Shown here one piece after another: positions 35,492 to 44,870 of a DNA stretch of 64,000 bases. This stretch comes from Chitinophagaceae bacterium (GTDB lineage: Bacteria > Bacteroidota > Bacteroidia > Chitinophagales > UBA10324): assembly GCA_947474435.1 (NCBI GenBank), contig CANJII010000004.1, forward strand, positions 1 through 64,000, in the 5' to 3' direction. The notes under the pieces were generated by a model. It had not been told where the DNA came from and ran no database searches. It saw nothing but the letters and a program-made list of their open reading frames with translations. Within the stretch, counting starts at the first letter, position 1, and each line of letters opens with the position of its first letter. Position numbers and translations under genes: made by a program.

Positions 35492-36394
35492 ATGAGACCA
35501 ACAACTGTAATTTATAAAATTTTTAAAAAGGCAATTCGGGTTACCCTATTTAAAAAAAGTTTGTTTTCTGTAATTAAATTATTGGGAATTCCTCCAAAAA
35601 AAATACGTAGAGAATTAAAATTCAATGGCGCTTTTAAAGTTGATGTTGGAAAATCTTCTTTTCAATTAATGAATTATGATTATGATAAATTTTCGCTTGA
35701 AAATGATGTGTTTTGGTTTGGGTTAAAAGGATGGGAACCTGAAAGCATTAATCTCTGGGTTCAATTAAGTGGTGATTGCAAAACAATTTTAGATATTGGT
35801 GCAAACACCGGAATCTATTCGTTGATTTCTGCAGCTATTGCACCCACAGCTGTTATCTATTCTTTTGAACCGGTTGACAGGATTTATGATAAATTTCAAA
35901 AGAATATTTTGATAAATAAATTTTCAACTATTCATCCTGAAAAAATTGCACTGTCTGATAAAAATGACTTCACGATACTATATGATTTTGTAGGAGACAT
36001 TCCACTGAATGCAACATTAAACAGCAGTTGGCACGGTGACAGTGCAGCACGGGTTGAAAAAAAAATTGAAACTAAAAGACTTGATTTATTCATTGAAGAA
36101 AACCATATTTTAAATATTGATTTAATGAAGATTGATGTGGAATTACATGAGCCACAGGTATTAAGAGGTATGGGAAAATATTTAGAGAAATTCAAGCCAA
36201 GTATCTTAATTGAAATTTTCAATGAAGATATGTGGAATCAACTTCAGGATATTATTAAGGATTTAAATTATCAGGTTTTTTACATTGATGATTTGAAAGG
36301 TGCGAGAAGAATCAGTAGATTTGAAAATTTTGATGGTTATAATTTCCTTTTTTGTAAAGAGGAAACAGCTAAAAAAATATTTTCAACCAAGTAA
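35492..36394 (+). CDS. FkbM family methyltransferase
   Basis: A 300-residue protein starting from ATG 35492 (a GTG at 35477 would add five residues). It has the FkbM block TILDIGANTGIYSLISAAIAP with YSFEPVDRIYDKF, then KRLDLFIEENHILNIDLMKIDVELHEPQVLRGM and LIEIFNED. FkbM enzymes methylate hydroxyls, here most likely of a sugar in the surface polysaccharide. It is the only plus-strand gene in this island; the minus-strand methyltransferase genes flank it. No signal peptide. Confidence 0.9.
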   Translation: MRPTTVIYKIFKKAIRVTLFKKSLFSVIKLLGIPPKKIRRELKFNGAFKVDVGKSSFQLMNYDYDKFSLENDVFWFGLKGWEPESINLWVQLSGDCKTILDIGANTGIYSLISAAIAPTAVIYSFEPVDRIYDKFQKNILINKFSTIHPEKIALSDKNDFTILYDFVGDIPLNATLNSSWHGDSAARVEKKIETKRLDLFIEENHILNIDLMKIDVELHEPQVLRGMGKYLEKFKPSILIEIFNEDMWNQLQDIIKDLNYQVFYIDDLKGARRISRFENFDGYNFLFCKEETAKKIFSTK

Positions 36395-36492
36395 TTTTTG
36401 ATATGTAAGAATTAACAGCTCTTGCTTTGTTGCTCGATAATATCTTGCTGATTAATTTTACTATAAAGAAATTTTATTAATTCGATTACTTA

Positions 36493-37263
36493 TCAGGCCT
36501 TTTTAATTTCAACTGCATAATAATAATAATCAACAAATTGAGGTTTTCTTTTCAGTGTTGCCTTTTCTAATAAGTACAAAAACGGCAGTAAAAAAGAAAA
36601 ACGAGCGCTCATTTTTTTCCAAATCATAATTGAATAAGAAGGCATTCGAATGGCAGGCTTTAAAACAGAAATTTTGAACCCGTGTTTTTCAAAAATATTT
36701 TTCAGGTGCTCATGTGAACGCATAATTACCTCATTATTTTGCGAAAGGCTTTTATCGGTTTTGAGGTATTCAATTAAAGTTATTTTTCCATTTGGTTTTA
36801 ATCCGGCAAAAATTTTTGGTAAAATAATATCAAGCAATTCATCGCCTATATGCACTAGCGTACCAACAAAAAACAGTTTATCAAATTGTACCGATGGCAA
36901 ATCAAATTTTTCAGAATTAAGTTGAAGAAATTCAATGTTGTTGGCGTTACTTTTTTGTTGCCTTTTTTTTGCAATAGCCAATAATTCAGGTGTAATATCC
37001 AATCCATATATTTTTTTTACCAATGGCGCTACTATATAAGTTAACCGACCAACTCCACAGCCAAAATCAATAACAACATCGTTTTTATCTGGCTTCATAT
37101 ATTCAAGAAGTGCTTGGCGCGTGAGGTAGTCAATTATAATGTTTATGTGTCGCGGATCAAATGTTATTGAACCATTGAGCACGGCATTTTCATCACCGTG
37201 AAAATCGGCTCGCGTTTTATATAGTTTCAGAACTTTCTCTACTGATGGTTGAATGTTTTCCAT
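36493..37263 (-). CDS. SAM-dependent methyltransferase (paralogue of 33577-34347)
   Basis: A 256-residue class I methyltransferase: VVIDFGCGVGRLTYIVAPL (motif I), GLDITPELLAIA, VGTLVHIGDELLDIILP, GKITLIEYLK and the tail KPAIRMPSYSIMIWKKMSARF followed by LLEKATLKRKPQFVDYYYY. The tail matches the paralogue at 33577, pointing to duplication within the island. Start ATG. No signal peptide. Probably modifies a glycan precursor. Confidence 0.9.
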   Translation of the reverse strand: MENIQPSVEKVLKLYKTRADFHGDENAVLNGSITFDPRHINIIIDYLTRQALLEYMKPDKNDVVIDFGCGVGRLTYIVAPLVKKIYGLDITPELLAIAKKRQQKSNANNIEFLQLNSEKFDLPSVQFDKLFFVGTLVHIGDELLDIILPKIFAGLKPNGKITLIEYLKTDKSLSQNNEVIMRSHEHLKNIFEKHGFKISVLKPAIRMPSYSIMIWKKMSARFSFLLPFLYLLEKATLKRKPQFVDYYYYAVEIKKA

Positions 37264-37474
37264 TTATTTTCAGAACTATTTATGATCAGGTATTAATGAA
37301 TTCCATCCCGGTAAATTTTTTAAATCGCTTCTTCATAATGCTGCTTTTTCGTGTGTATACTGTTTTTTTCTAACTTCAAATGTAGGAGTTGCTGCTTCCA
37401 AAAAGAAGTTGATTATTTTAGTGCGCGCGTTATTGATATTCGGGTTTTTTAGTTCTCCTTTATTTTTTTCACTG

Positions 37475-38620
37475 CTAATTTCCAAAAACATCAAAGTTCC
37501 CTTTTGCTGAATCAAGTTTTGCTCTTAGAAAAGTGGAGTCGGAATATTGATTCAAATAAGCATCTTTTCGTAGCAAATGGAGGTAAAGTTTCAGATATGA
37601 TTTTTCACTACCGTGCACTGCATCAATCATTTCAATGGTACTGCTTCCATAATTTTCAGCGTTCAGAAAATCATAAACACGAAAACCATAATCGCGAAAT
37701 ACAGGAGAAATTTGTTCTTGCAATTTAAAAAAGTGGGAATAATCACTATCGTTTTTTTTCATTTCAAACAATACCAATTCATCAACTGGAGGCAGAAATC
37801 CGGTAACGCTTATTTTATGTTTTTTACAAAATCGTAATAGCATTCGCAGTTCATTTAAAGCATTTCTATCAATGGTTATGCTTTTTCTGAAAATTCCATA
37901 GTCAGCTTTCACACTATCAACCGAATTTAAAATTTTGTTTTTTATTGTTTTTCCATTCGCAATAATATTTCCATATGCCCGGCTTCCGTCTTTTCTATAC
38001 CCGAATGCAGCCATTCGCCCGCTTATTCCAAACCATTCAACATCGCCATCAGACTCTTGCCATATTTTTTTCAAAATTATTTTTCCATTCCACCAATCAT
38101 AATAAAAGTTTTGCCACGATTGCATTCCATTCCAATTGTCGGCCCACGAAAACTGATTGTAAACCAAATCGTTTTTTGTTTTCATTGCCGAATCATACCG
38201 TGCATTGAACCACCACTGATCTAACCCTACAATTATTGTTTGCGGCAAATTTTCTTCGGGTATCGATTCTAAAAAGGCGCGCAATTGTTGCAGTCGTTTA
38301 AATACTCCACCTGCTGTATAAAACGGAATTGAGTCTTTAAAAAATGAAGCCCGGAATTGCAGCATTCGAGAAGCCCCTAATGCCATAACTTTTGGCGAAA
38401 TATTTTCAACCGCCAACAATCTGAATTTATGTGGGAGGTTTGAATAAGCTGCACCAAAAATAAAATTCCGCCTTTCTACTGTTTGTGCTTTAACGGTTTT
38501 GTTGAACCAGAATATTTCTCCACTCTTATAAAATACCACAATGGTGAAGATTGTTAAAATAGTATAAGGCAAAATAAAACTAACAAATCTTGGAATAAAT
38601 TTTTTTATTTCTCTGTTCAT
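37475..38620 (-). CDS. Membrane-anchored SGNH/GDSL-like acyl-transfer partner (AlgX/DltD-like)
   Basis: A 381-residue protein with one N-terminal membrane segment (about 12-30) and a periplasmic SGNH-type domain: MALGASRMLQF with Ser84 as the likely nucleophile, IIVGLDQWWFNARY, and a C-terminal DAVH (Asp333, His336) dyad. It follows the MBOAT gene by a 1-nt stop/start overlap (TGATG). MBOAT-SGNH pairs transfer acetyl or other acyl groups to exopolysaccharide or LPS (AlgI/AlgX, DltB/DltD style). Low overall similarity to any named family, so the class is an inference. Confidence 0.72.
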   Translation of the reverse strand: MNREIKKFIPRFVSFILPYTILTIFTIVVFYKSGEIFWFNKTVKAQTVERRNFIFGAAYSNLPHKFRLLAVENISPKVMALGASRMLQFRASFFKDSIPFYTAGGVFKRLQQLRAFLESIPEENLPQTIIVGLDQWWFNARYDSAMKTKNDLVYNQFSWADNWNGMQSWQNFYYDWWNGKIILKKIWQESDGDVEWFGISGRMAAFGYRKDGSRAYGNIIANGKTIKNKILNSVDSVKADYGIFRKSITIDRNALNELRMLLRFCKKHKISVTGFLPPVDELVLFEMKKNDSDYSHFFKLQEQISPVFRDYGFRVYDFLNAENYGSSTIEMIDAVHGSEKSYLKLYLHLLRKDAYLNQYSDSTFLRAKLDSAKGNFDVFGN

Positions 38621-40047
38621 CAGAATTGAAAGTAGATGAATTGTGTATTATTAAAATTGCCGAATGCAAGAATTGCGATGATTAATAAATGATAGGCAGA
38701 AATGCGCAGCCACCTTGGCTGGTTTTTTAACAGGCTGTAAAACTCATTGTTCTTAATAAACCACTGCACAATTTCTAAAACAATTATACCGGCAAAAAGA
38801 AAATATAGACTGTTAGCTCCGGCGATGTTGATCTGTGGATTTGAAAAGTTTAAATGACCTAAGGAAGAAATTATACTGAATGCATCATGCATTGAAACGG
38901 AGCGGAAAAAAATCCATGTAAAGCAAAGAAATGAAAAGGTGAGTATTGTACTTAACATGCCATAGAGCTGACCTGGAATTTTTTTTGCCCACCTGCGTCG
39001 TGCCCTTCGGGAAGAATATTCATAAATCATTGCCACTCCATGCATCATTCCAAAAACAATAAAAGTCCAACGGGCACCGTGCCATAATCCGGCAAGTAAA
39101 AAAACTACTGTTAAAGAAAACACGGCTCCTGACTTCCAGTTTCTGGTACTTGTCATTAGTGGCTGAAACAAATAATCGTTAAACCACGACGAAAGCGATA
39201 TGTGCCAACGGCGCCAAAACTCAGTTATGTTATGGCTTATAAATGGCCGATCAAAATTTTTCATTAACCGAAACCCCATTACTCTGGCTGCACCAATGGC
39301 AATGTCGCTGTATCCGCTGAAGTCGCAGTAAACCTGATAGGCAAAAAACACAGTGGCCACTATCACTGAAAAACCTTCGTGTTTTCCCGGATTATTAAAA
39401 ACTTCATTAACATAAACAGCAAGACGATCGGCTAATACTAATTTTTTAAAAAACCCCCAGGCCATTTGTTTCAACCCATCAGTTACCTGATTATAATTAA
39501 AGTTATGCGATTCATAAAACTGATGAATCAGATTTTGTGGCCGTTCTATTGGTCCGGCAACTAATTGAGGATAAAACATAACATATAATGAATAGATGCC
39601 GAAATTTTTTTCAGCTTTCTGGTTGCCTCTGTAAACTTCAATAACATAAGCCATACTTTGAAAAGTGTGAAACGAAAGCCCGACCGGCAGAATTATTTGA
39701 TAGACATAGGATGGAACATTATAATTAAATTGATGGGCCACAACAGAAAATGTTTCTGAAAAAAAATTGAGGTATTTAAAAACAATAAGTATTAATAAGG
39801 TTGAAATTAAACTTGCCACAAATAAAAGCTTTCGCTTAAATCCGGTTTGCCGCTCCATTAAAAGTGCGGCGAGGTAATCAACAACGATGGTTAGTCCGAG
39901 AATAAAAATATAAACCGGAACAAATGCCATGTAAAAACAACAACTGGCAAGCAATAACCAAAACCACCTGAAGCGATGTGGCAACAGAAAATAAATGATT
40001 GATACTAAAGGAAAAAAGAAAAGAAAAGAAAAGGAGTTAAAAAGCAT
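38620..40047 (-). CDS. MBOAT family O-acyltransferase (AlgI/DltB-like)
   Basis: A 475-residue polytopic membrane protein with around ten hydrophobic spans. Signatures: AGPIERPQNL, DFSGYSDIAIGAARVMGF (242-261), FWRRWHISLSSWFNDYLFQPL (277-297) and LLAGLWHGARW with catalytic His323. This is a full AlgI/DltB-type MBOAT. It passes acyl groups across the membrane to the SGNH-like partner encoded directly downstream. A 124-nt gap separates it from the FemAB-like gene. Substrate is a surface glycan or lipid, not known. Confidence 0.96.
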   Translation of the reverse strand: MLFNSFSFLFFFPLVSIIYFLLPHRFRWFWLLLASCCFYMAFVPVYIFILGLTIVVDYLAALLMERQTGFKRKLLFVASLISTLLILIVFKYLNFFSETFSVVAHQFNYNVPSYVYQIILPVGLSFHTFQSMAYVIEVYRGNQKAEKNFGIYSLYVMFYPQLVAGPIERPQNLIHQFYESHNFNYNQVTDGLKQMAWGFFKKLVLADRLAVYVNEVFNNPGKHEGFSVIVATVFFAYQVYCDFSGYSDIAIGAARVMGFRLMKNFDRPFISHNITEFWRRWHISLSSWFNDYLFQPLMTSTRNWKSGAVFSLTVVFLLAGLWHGARWTFIVFGMMHGVAMIYEYSSRRARRRWAKKIPGQLYGMLSTILTFSFLCFTWIFFRSVSMHDAFSIISSLGHLNFSNPQINIAGANSLYFLFAGIIVLEIVQWFIKNNEFYSLLKNQPRWLRISAYHLLIIAILAFGNFNNTQFIYFQF

Positions 40048-40171
40048 TCGACTGAAAGTGCGCGGTTAAATTTAACAAGAATACTTTTTATCCTGTACAA
40101 CGACTATTTCATGAGCCCTTATAAATTGTTAGGTAAGTTGAGTTCAATTTTAAAAACTCCGATGCTGATTA

Positions 40172-41221
40172 CTAAGCCTGCGATTTGACAAATATTTTTT
40201 TTAAAATATTCCACATCTTTTCCTGAGTTGGTTTCAGTGCGTATCCCATGTGGTGCGTATTATATTGTTGTGCTCCGAATCGTAATTTGAATTTTGTAAT
40301 TCCATCACTGAATTTCAAATTTGATTCTGTTTTTTTAAGCGCTGTTTCGCCTAATAAATAGTTCTTGAACCCTTTTGCTTTCAGGTATTTAATAATTTCC
40401 CAATGAAGAAACTGGCCTGCTCCAATGCTGTTTTTAAAAGTACCCCCGAAATTATAAAGCGAATTTTTTCCGTAATTATATAATAACGCACTACATAAAT
40501 ATTTTCCGTTGTGTTTTGCAAAAACCAATTGAGCTGAATTATTGGCCATTAAAATTTCATATTCTTTCCTGATAACTTTTTTATTAGGTGCATGTACACT
40601 TTGATTTTTATAGGTTTCATCCATCAGTAAAAAAAAAGAATCAATGTCATTAACAAATTCAATGGTCACTCCGTTTTTTTCAGCTTTAACTATTTCGCTC
40701 CGGTGTTTTGGGTGAATTGCTTGCCAAAGTGTTTCGGTGTTTTTTGTTAAATCAATTTTCGCAATTGCAATGTTGCTTTGCCTAATTATTTTTTTTCTAG
40801 TTAACGCAAGAAGTTTTTCAGGTTCGCCAAAAAAGCTATAGGAATAAAATGCGGTTGTTTTTTTTTCAGCCAGCCAATTTTCAAACTCTTGAGTCAATGC
40901 ATCAATGATTTGTTTTAAATCAAAATTTGCTGATTCGTTAAATAAAATTTCGCTTCCCTGTGTTGCCAATGAACTTATGCTCCTGATTATTGCAGGAAGT
41001 TTTTTTGATTCATAGTAATATATTTTAACTCCGGCAATAAGGACTTCCTTACTATAACATTGAAAATACCATGGGCGATTATTAAAATTTAATTGTACTT
41101 CATCAGTAAAATCAGCCTGCCATATATTACCACACAGTTCCGCCAGTTTGTTCCACTCTATTATGTTCTGTGGTTTGTTTTCAGAAATAACAATCTGTAA
41201 ATTAAGTTCAGTGTCTGTCAT
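40172..41221 (-). CDS. FemAB-like acyl/aminoacyl transferase, second copy
   Basis: A 349-residue protein of the same family as 34302-35348: EWNKLAELCGNIWQADFTDEV, CYSKEVLIAGVKIYYYESK, IHPKHRSEIVKAEKNGV, LYNYGKNSLYNFGGTFKNSIGAGQFLHWEIIKYL and SDGITKFKLRFGAQ. The shared blocks AGVKIYY, FGG, and NSIGAGQFL / NDIGAGHYL show common ancestry. It overlaps the fusion gene by 14 nt and is likely co-translated. Probably adds an acyl or amino acid to an amidated sugar made by its neighbour (inference). Confidence 0.8.
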   Translation of the reverse strand: MTDTELNLQIVISENKPQNIIEWNKLAELCGNIWQADFTDEVQLNFNNRPWYFQCYSKEVLIAGVKIYYYESKKLPAIIRSISSLATQGSEILFNESANFDLKQIIDALTQEFENWLAEKKTTAFYSYSFFGEPEKLLALTRKKIIRQSNIAIAKIDLTKNTETLWQAIHPKHRSEIVKAEKNGVTIEFVNDIDSFFLLMDETYKNQSVHAPNKKVIRKEYEILMANNSAQLVFAKHNGKYLCSALLYNYGKNSLYNFGGTFKNSIGAGQFLHWEIIKYLKAKGFKNYLLGETALKKTESNLKFSDGITKFKLRFGAQQYNTHHMGYALKPTQEKMWNILKKIFVKSQA

Positions 41222-44200
41222 AAATTTCCTGCTTCAATTCACTATAAAGCTCCAGCAATTTATGCTGTTCGTTTTCCCAGTTTAAAATGCGCCGGGCATC
41301 TGTTACATTTCGTTTATATGCTTCCTTGTTTTTTTCTAATTCTAAAAACCCATTGTAATATGCATTGGGTTCATCGGCATTGACACAAACGCCAATTTTA
41401 TATTGTTCAATTATTTCGCGATGTTCCGGTTGTGCCGATGCAAGTATTGGCAACTCAGCCATTACATAATGAAAAAGTTTATTTTCCAACCCAAGCCAGT
41501 AACTCATAAACTGTTTGTTCCAGGTGCTCAGTAATCCATAATCGGCCTGACATAAAACGGCTACAATTTCATTCGGCTGAATGGCTTTGTGAAAATAAAT
41601 ATTCTTATATCCGGCATCGTTCACCCATTGCATAATTTCTTTTTTGTTTCCTCCTTCATCGCAAATGAAAACTAAAGCTACGCCGGGTTTATTTGCAAAT
41701 TCTCTTATGGCGGCTTCAATATTTCTCGACCTCCAGTAAATGTTCAAAGAAAAATTCAGCACCATTCTGGTTTCTTTTTCAATGCCTAATTCTTCTCTTA
41801 AAAATGTTTTTCCGATTGTGGCCTCTTCATATTCAGCCATGTTTCTCACAATTACAGGAACATTTTTTAATTGCAGGTATTTTGATAAATCATTGCCAAG
41901 AGATTTTGAAACGGTAATTAACCGGTCAATTGTTGCGGCTGATTTTTTTTCGCGCAATACTTCCATTTTTCTTACTACATCGGTTTTTAACCGAACCCAC
42001 GCCGATGCATGGTTGCCATAATTAATTGGCCACGAATGAAACAATTCGTGCGAATCATAAATCAATTTTATTTCGGGTCTCTTTTCTTTCACTTTTGATC
42101 CGATGAATAGCATTAATTGATCGTGACAGTGAAGTATATCAAATTGTTCACGACTTATGATTTCTGCACTTCTGATTCGCATGCCATAATTTTTGAAGTC
42201 GGAAACCGATTTTTCAAAAACTCTTTTTATAACAATTCCATCCAGTACATCGTGAATGGGCAAGTCGTCGCGCTTAACGGCATAAATTGTTAATGGATAA
42301 CCAGCATGAACAAGTGTAAGAGCTTCGCGATATACTCTACTATCCATGGTGAAAGCATTATCGAGCAGCATGGCAATTCGCGGAAACACAAATGATGATT
42401 GTATAATATTTGTTGATTTCCGCTGTACAATCCCATCATAAAAATCAATCAGAATTTTGCTTTCGTTTTCCCAATTCAATTCCTTTTTTGCCTCCTCAAA
42501 ATTTTGCAGGTACTGATTTTTATTTTGTATTAATTTTTGCCATCCGCTATAGTATGCTCCCGGGTCATCGGGATTTATACAAACGCCTAACTCATATTTT
42601 TCTACAATGGCTTTGTATTCCGGTTGCGCGGTTGACAGCATGGGAATTTCCGCCATCAGGTAACTGAAAAGTTTATTGTCGAGTGCGTACCAATAACTTA
42701 AATCGCGTTTATTCCATGTAGGAATTAATCCGGCATCGCACCCCGATAAATAGTTGGTAATTTCCTTATAGGCAATTACATCGTTGTAAAAAATATTCGA
42801 ATATTTTTTTGATTTTGCGTATTCTTCAATTTCCCTTCTGTGCTCATCGGGTGAACTGATAATAACAAATGCCAGATCCGGTTTATTGCCGATTTCATCC
42901 AGCACTTGTTTCATGTTCAATGTTTTGAGGTAGATGTGTTCCCCAATGAAAACAAGAATTTTTTGGTGCTCAGGAATAGAAAATTTTTTGCGAAGAATAT
43001 TTTTTCTTTCCTCCATTACATCATGGTCAGGAACATTTCTGATGACCAGTGCATTGGTTTTTAATTTGAAATATTTTTTCAATACATCGGCCAGCGATTG
43101 GTTTACGGTTATTAAATAATCAATGCCTTTTGTGCCTAATTTTTTTTCTCTGAAAATCTGAATTCTTCTTACAATAAATGATTTCAGTATGATGCTGAAA
43201 CTTTTTCCGCTGAAATTTAATGGCCAAGAATGAAACAACTCGTGTGAATCATAAATTAAAATGGTTTGCGGATTTATTTTTTTCACCATTGCTCCAAGGT
43301 TCAGCATCAGGTGGTCATGACAATGTATAATATCAAAATTTCCTGATGCAATGTGCTGCGCTATACTCCGGAGTTTTTTATAAGATTGAATCTTGAAAAT
43401 ATCGCGTGGAATAACCCGTTCAATTTTTACTTCATTCACAATTTCGCGAAAAGGTAAATCCGGATGCTTCATGCAAAACAGTGTTAAATCAAAATGTTTT
43501 GCAATGGCGTATGCTTCTCTTTTCACCCGGTTATCGTTAATTAACGGATTATCGAGAAGCATGGCAACTCGCTTACTTTTTTTAATATCTTTTGTTGAAA
43601 TAAATTTTTCTTCGAGAAATATTTTTTTAACAATTCTTGTTAATGGCCTTATTTTTTTAAACAGATTTAAAATAGATGGATAACTGGTGTGCGCAACTTG
43701 GGGGAGTGCAATAATTTTATCAAATTCAGATTCAGTGAGTCCGAATTTTTTTAGCACATACACTTTATCTTCTTCTAACTTTTTTTCATCAATGGGTGAT
43801 TTGCTTATTTCAATCAATGCATCTTCACGGGATAGCTGACCGGAACAAATCATGGTTGAGAGGTGTGAGCGTCTTTTATCTACATGAAATTTTACAGGTA
43901 AAATGTACGATTGAAAAAAACGAGTGATGATTGATTCGTAGTGCTTGCCTTCGTAATCGCGCCAACTTAATTTTTCACTAATAATTTTTTTTGCTTCCTT
44001 TTTATTGTAGTTCACATGATCCAGAATCCGGATGTATTGAATGCCTTGGATTCTTTCGTAGTATTCTTTTTTCAAAAACCCGAGTGTAGGAAATGTTTTA
44101 ATTTTTCCATTACCAAATTTTCTAAAAATTGCCTTGATGTTTACCAAATCATTTTTATTGTGAATCCATTGTTCCGGCAAAATTCCTTCGGTGGCCAAAT

Positions 44201-44738
44201 TTTCGCCACTTAAAATGTACTTAATATTAAACTTGTTTGCAGTTTTATAAAGTGTGGCAAAAATGGCGTGGTCTGATGTTGCTTCAATATCAATAACCGA
44301 CGCTTTTAAATAGGCCAATTGTAAGTCCCTGAACTCGTCCCAGTTAATTACATGTGTATATAAATCAATGCCGAGTTTGAGCAGAATATTTGAAATGTTG
44401 CTTACCGCCAATTCTGAATTCCAACCGTTATCGCAATGTACAGCCAGTGGTCGAAGTCCTAATTCTTTAACGAGAAAGGCTACATAAGTGCTGTCTACTC
44501 CGCCGCTTACACCTATTATGCAATCGTATTTTTTTCCTGCGCCTCTTCTTTTTATTTCGGTTACAAGTTGAGTTAAATTCTTTTCAAGTTCATCTGGCAA
44601 TGAAATTCTTTCACTTACAACTTTATCGTATAAATGGCAGTGATTACAAACTCCTGATTCATCAAAATAGATTGCAGGATCGTCAATGGTAGATAGTATG
44701 CAGCGGGTGCAAATCTGGAATGCTCGGTTCGATTGCAT
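41208..44738 (-). CDS. Three-domain fusion: sugar amidotransferase (WbpG/PseA-like) + two GT4 glycosyltransferases
   Basis: A 1176-residue protein from the ATG at 44738 (a TTG at 44750 would add four). Domain 1 (about 1-376) is an N-acetyl sugar amidotransferase: Cys10-x-x-Cys13 and Cys31-x-x-Cys34 zinc pairs, PP-loop VSGGVDSTYV (Ser78-Ser83), HCDNGWNSE, then YILSGENLATEG and WRDYEGKHYES. Such WbpG/PseA-type enzymes use ATP and an amide donor to install an amidine-type group on a sugar. Domains 2 (about 389-771) and 3 (about 785-1176) are tandem GT4-like glycosyltransferases, each with VAMLLDN, (I/L)HCHD(H/Q)LML, YDSHELFHSWP and a C-terminal QPE acidic motif. A single protein holding all three is unusual. 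No HisH/HisF-type partner is in the window. Confidence 0.92.
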   Translation of the reverse strand: MQSNRAFQICTRCILSTIDDPAIYFDESGVCNHCHLYDKVVSERISLPDELEKNLTQLVTEIKRRGAGKKYDCIIGVSGGVDSTYVAFLVKELGLRPLAVHCDNGWNSELAVSNISNILLKLGIDLYTHVINWDEFRDLQLAYLKASVIDIEATSDHAIFATLYKTANKFNIKYILSGENLATEGILPEQWIHNKNDLVNIKAIFRKFGNGKIKTFPTLGFLKKEYYERIQGIQYIRILDHVNYNKKEAKKIISEKLSWRDYEGKHYESIITRFFQSYILPVKFHVDKRRSHLSTMICSGQLSREDALIEISKSPIDEKKLEEDKVYVLKKFGLTESEFDKIIALPQVAHTSYPSILNLFKKIRPLTRIVKKIFLEEKFISTKDIKKSKRVAMLLDNPLINDNRVKREAYAIAKHFDLTLFCMKHPDLPFREIVNEVKIERVIPRDIFKIQSYKKLRSIAQHIASGNFDIIHCHDHLMLNLGAMVKKINPQTILIYDSHELFHSWPLNFSGKSFSIILKSFIVRRIQIFREKKLGTKGIDYLITVNQSLADVLKKYFKLKTNALVIRNVPDHDVMEERKNILRKKFSIPEHQKILVFIGEHIYLKTLNMKQVLDEIGNKPDLAFVIISSPDEHRREIEEYAKSKKYSNIFYNDVIAYKEITNYLSGCDAGLIPTWNKRDLSYWYALDNKLFSYLMAEIPMLSTAQPEYKAIVEKYELGVCINPDDPGAYYSGWQKLIQNKNQYLQNFEEAKKELNWENESKILIDFYDGIVQRKSTNIIQSSFVFPRIAMLLDNAFTMDSRVYREALTLVHAGYPLTIYAVKRDDLPIHDVLDGIVIKRVFEKSVSDFKNYGMRIRSAEIISREQFDILHCHDQLMLFIGSKVKEKRPEIKLIYDSHELFHSWPINYGNHASAWVRLKTDVVRKMEVLREKKSAATIDRLITVSKSLGNDLSKYLQLKNVPVIVRNMAEYEEATIGKTFLREELGIEKETRMVLNFSLNIYWRSRNIEAAIREFANKPGVALVFICDEGGNKKEIMQWVNDAGYKNIYFHKAIQPNEIVAVLCQADYGLLSTWNKQFMSYWLGLENKLFHYVMAELPILASAQPEHREIIEQYKIGVCVNADEPNAYYNGFLELEKNKEAYKRNVTDARRILNWENEQHKLLELYSELKQEIYDRH

Positions 44739-44870
44739 TTGATTGCGCAAACTTAATTAGCCCGAGCGCGAAATTCATTTTTTTTTAAAGTTGACATCAA
44801 CAACGGGGATTGTGGTTTTGGGGTTTTACCGGCGAAATTTTTTATACTGGTGAATATTTTATTTCATGTT

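Noticed and set aside
37333-37515. 60-residue minus-strand frame between the methyltransferase and SGNH genes
   Set aside because: It starts inside the SGNH gene's end, has no clear start or known motif and a composition like non-coding DNA; not called as a gene.
41208-44738. Possible assembly artefact joining three genes
   Set aside because: The reading frame is continuous for 1176 codons, domain junctions are smooth and the paralogous GT halves differ at many sites, which argues against a simple misjoin; confirmation by reads is still useful.
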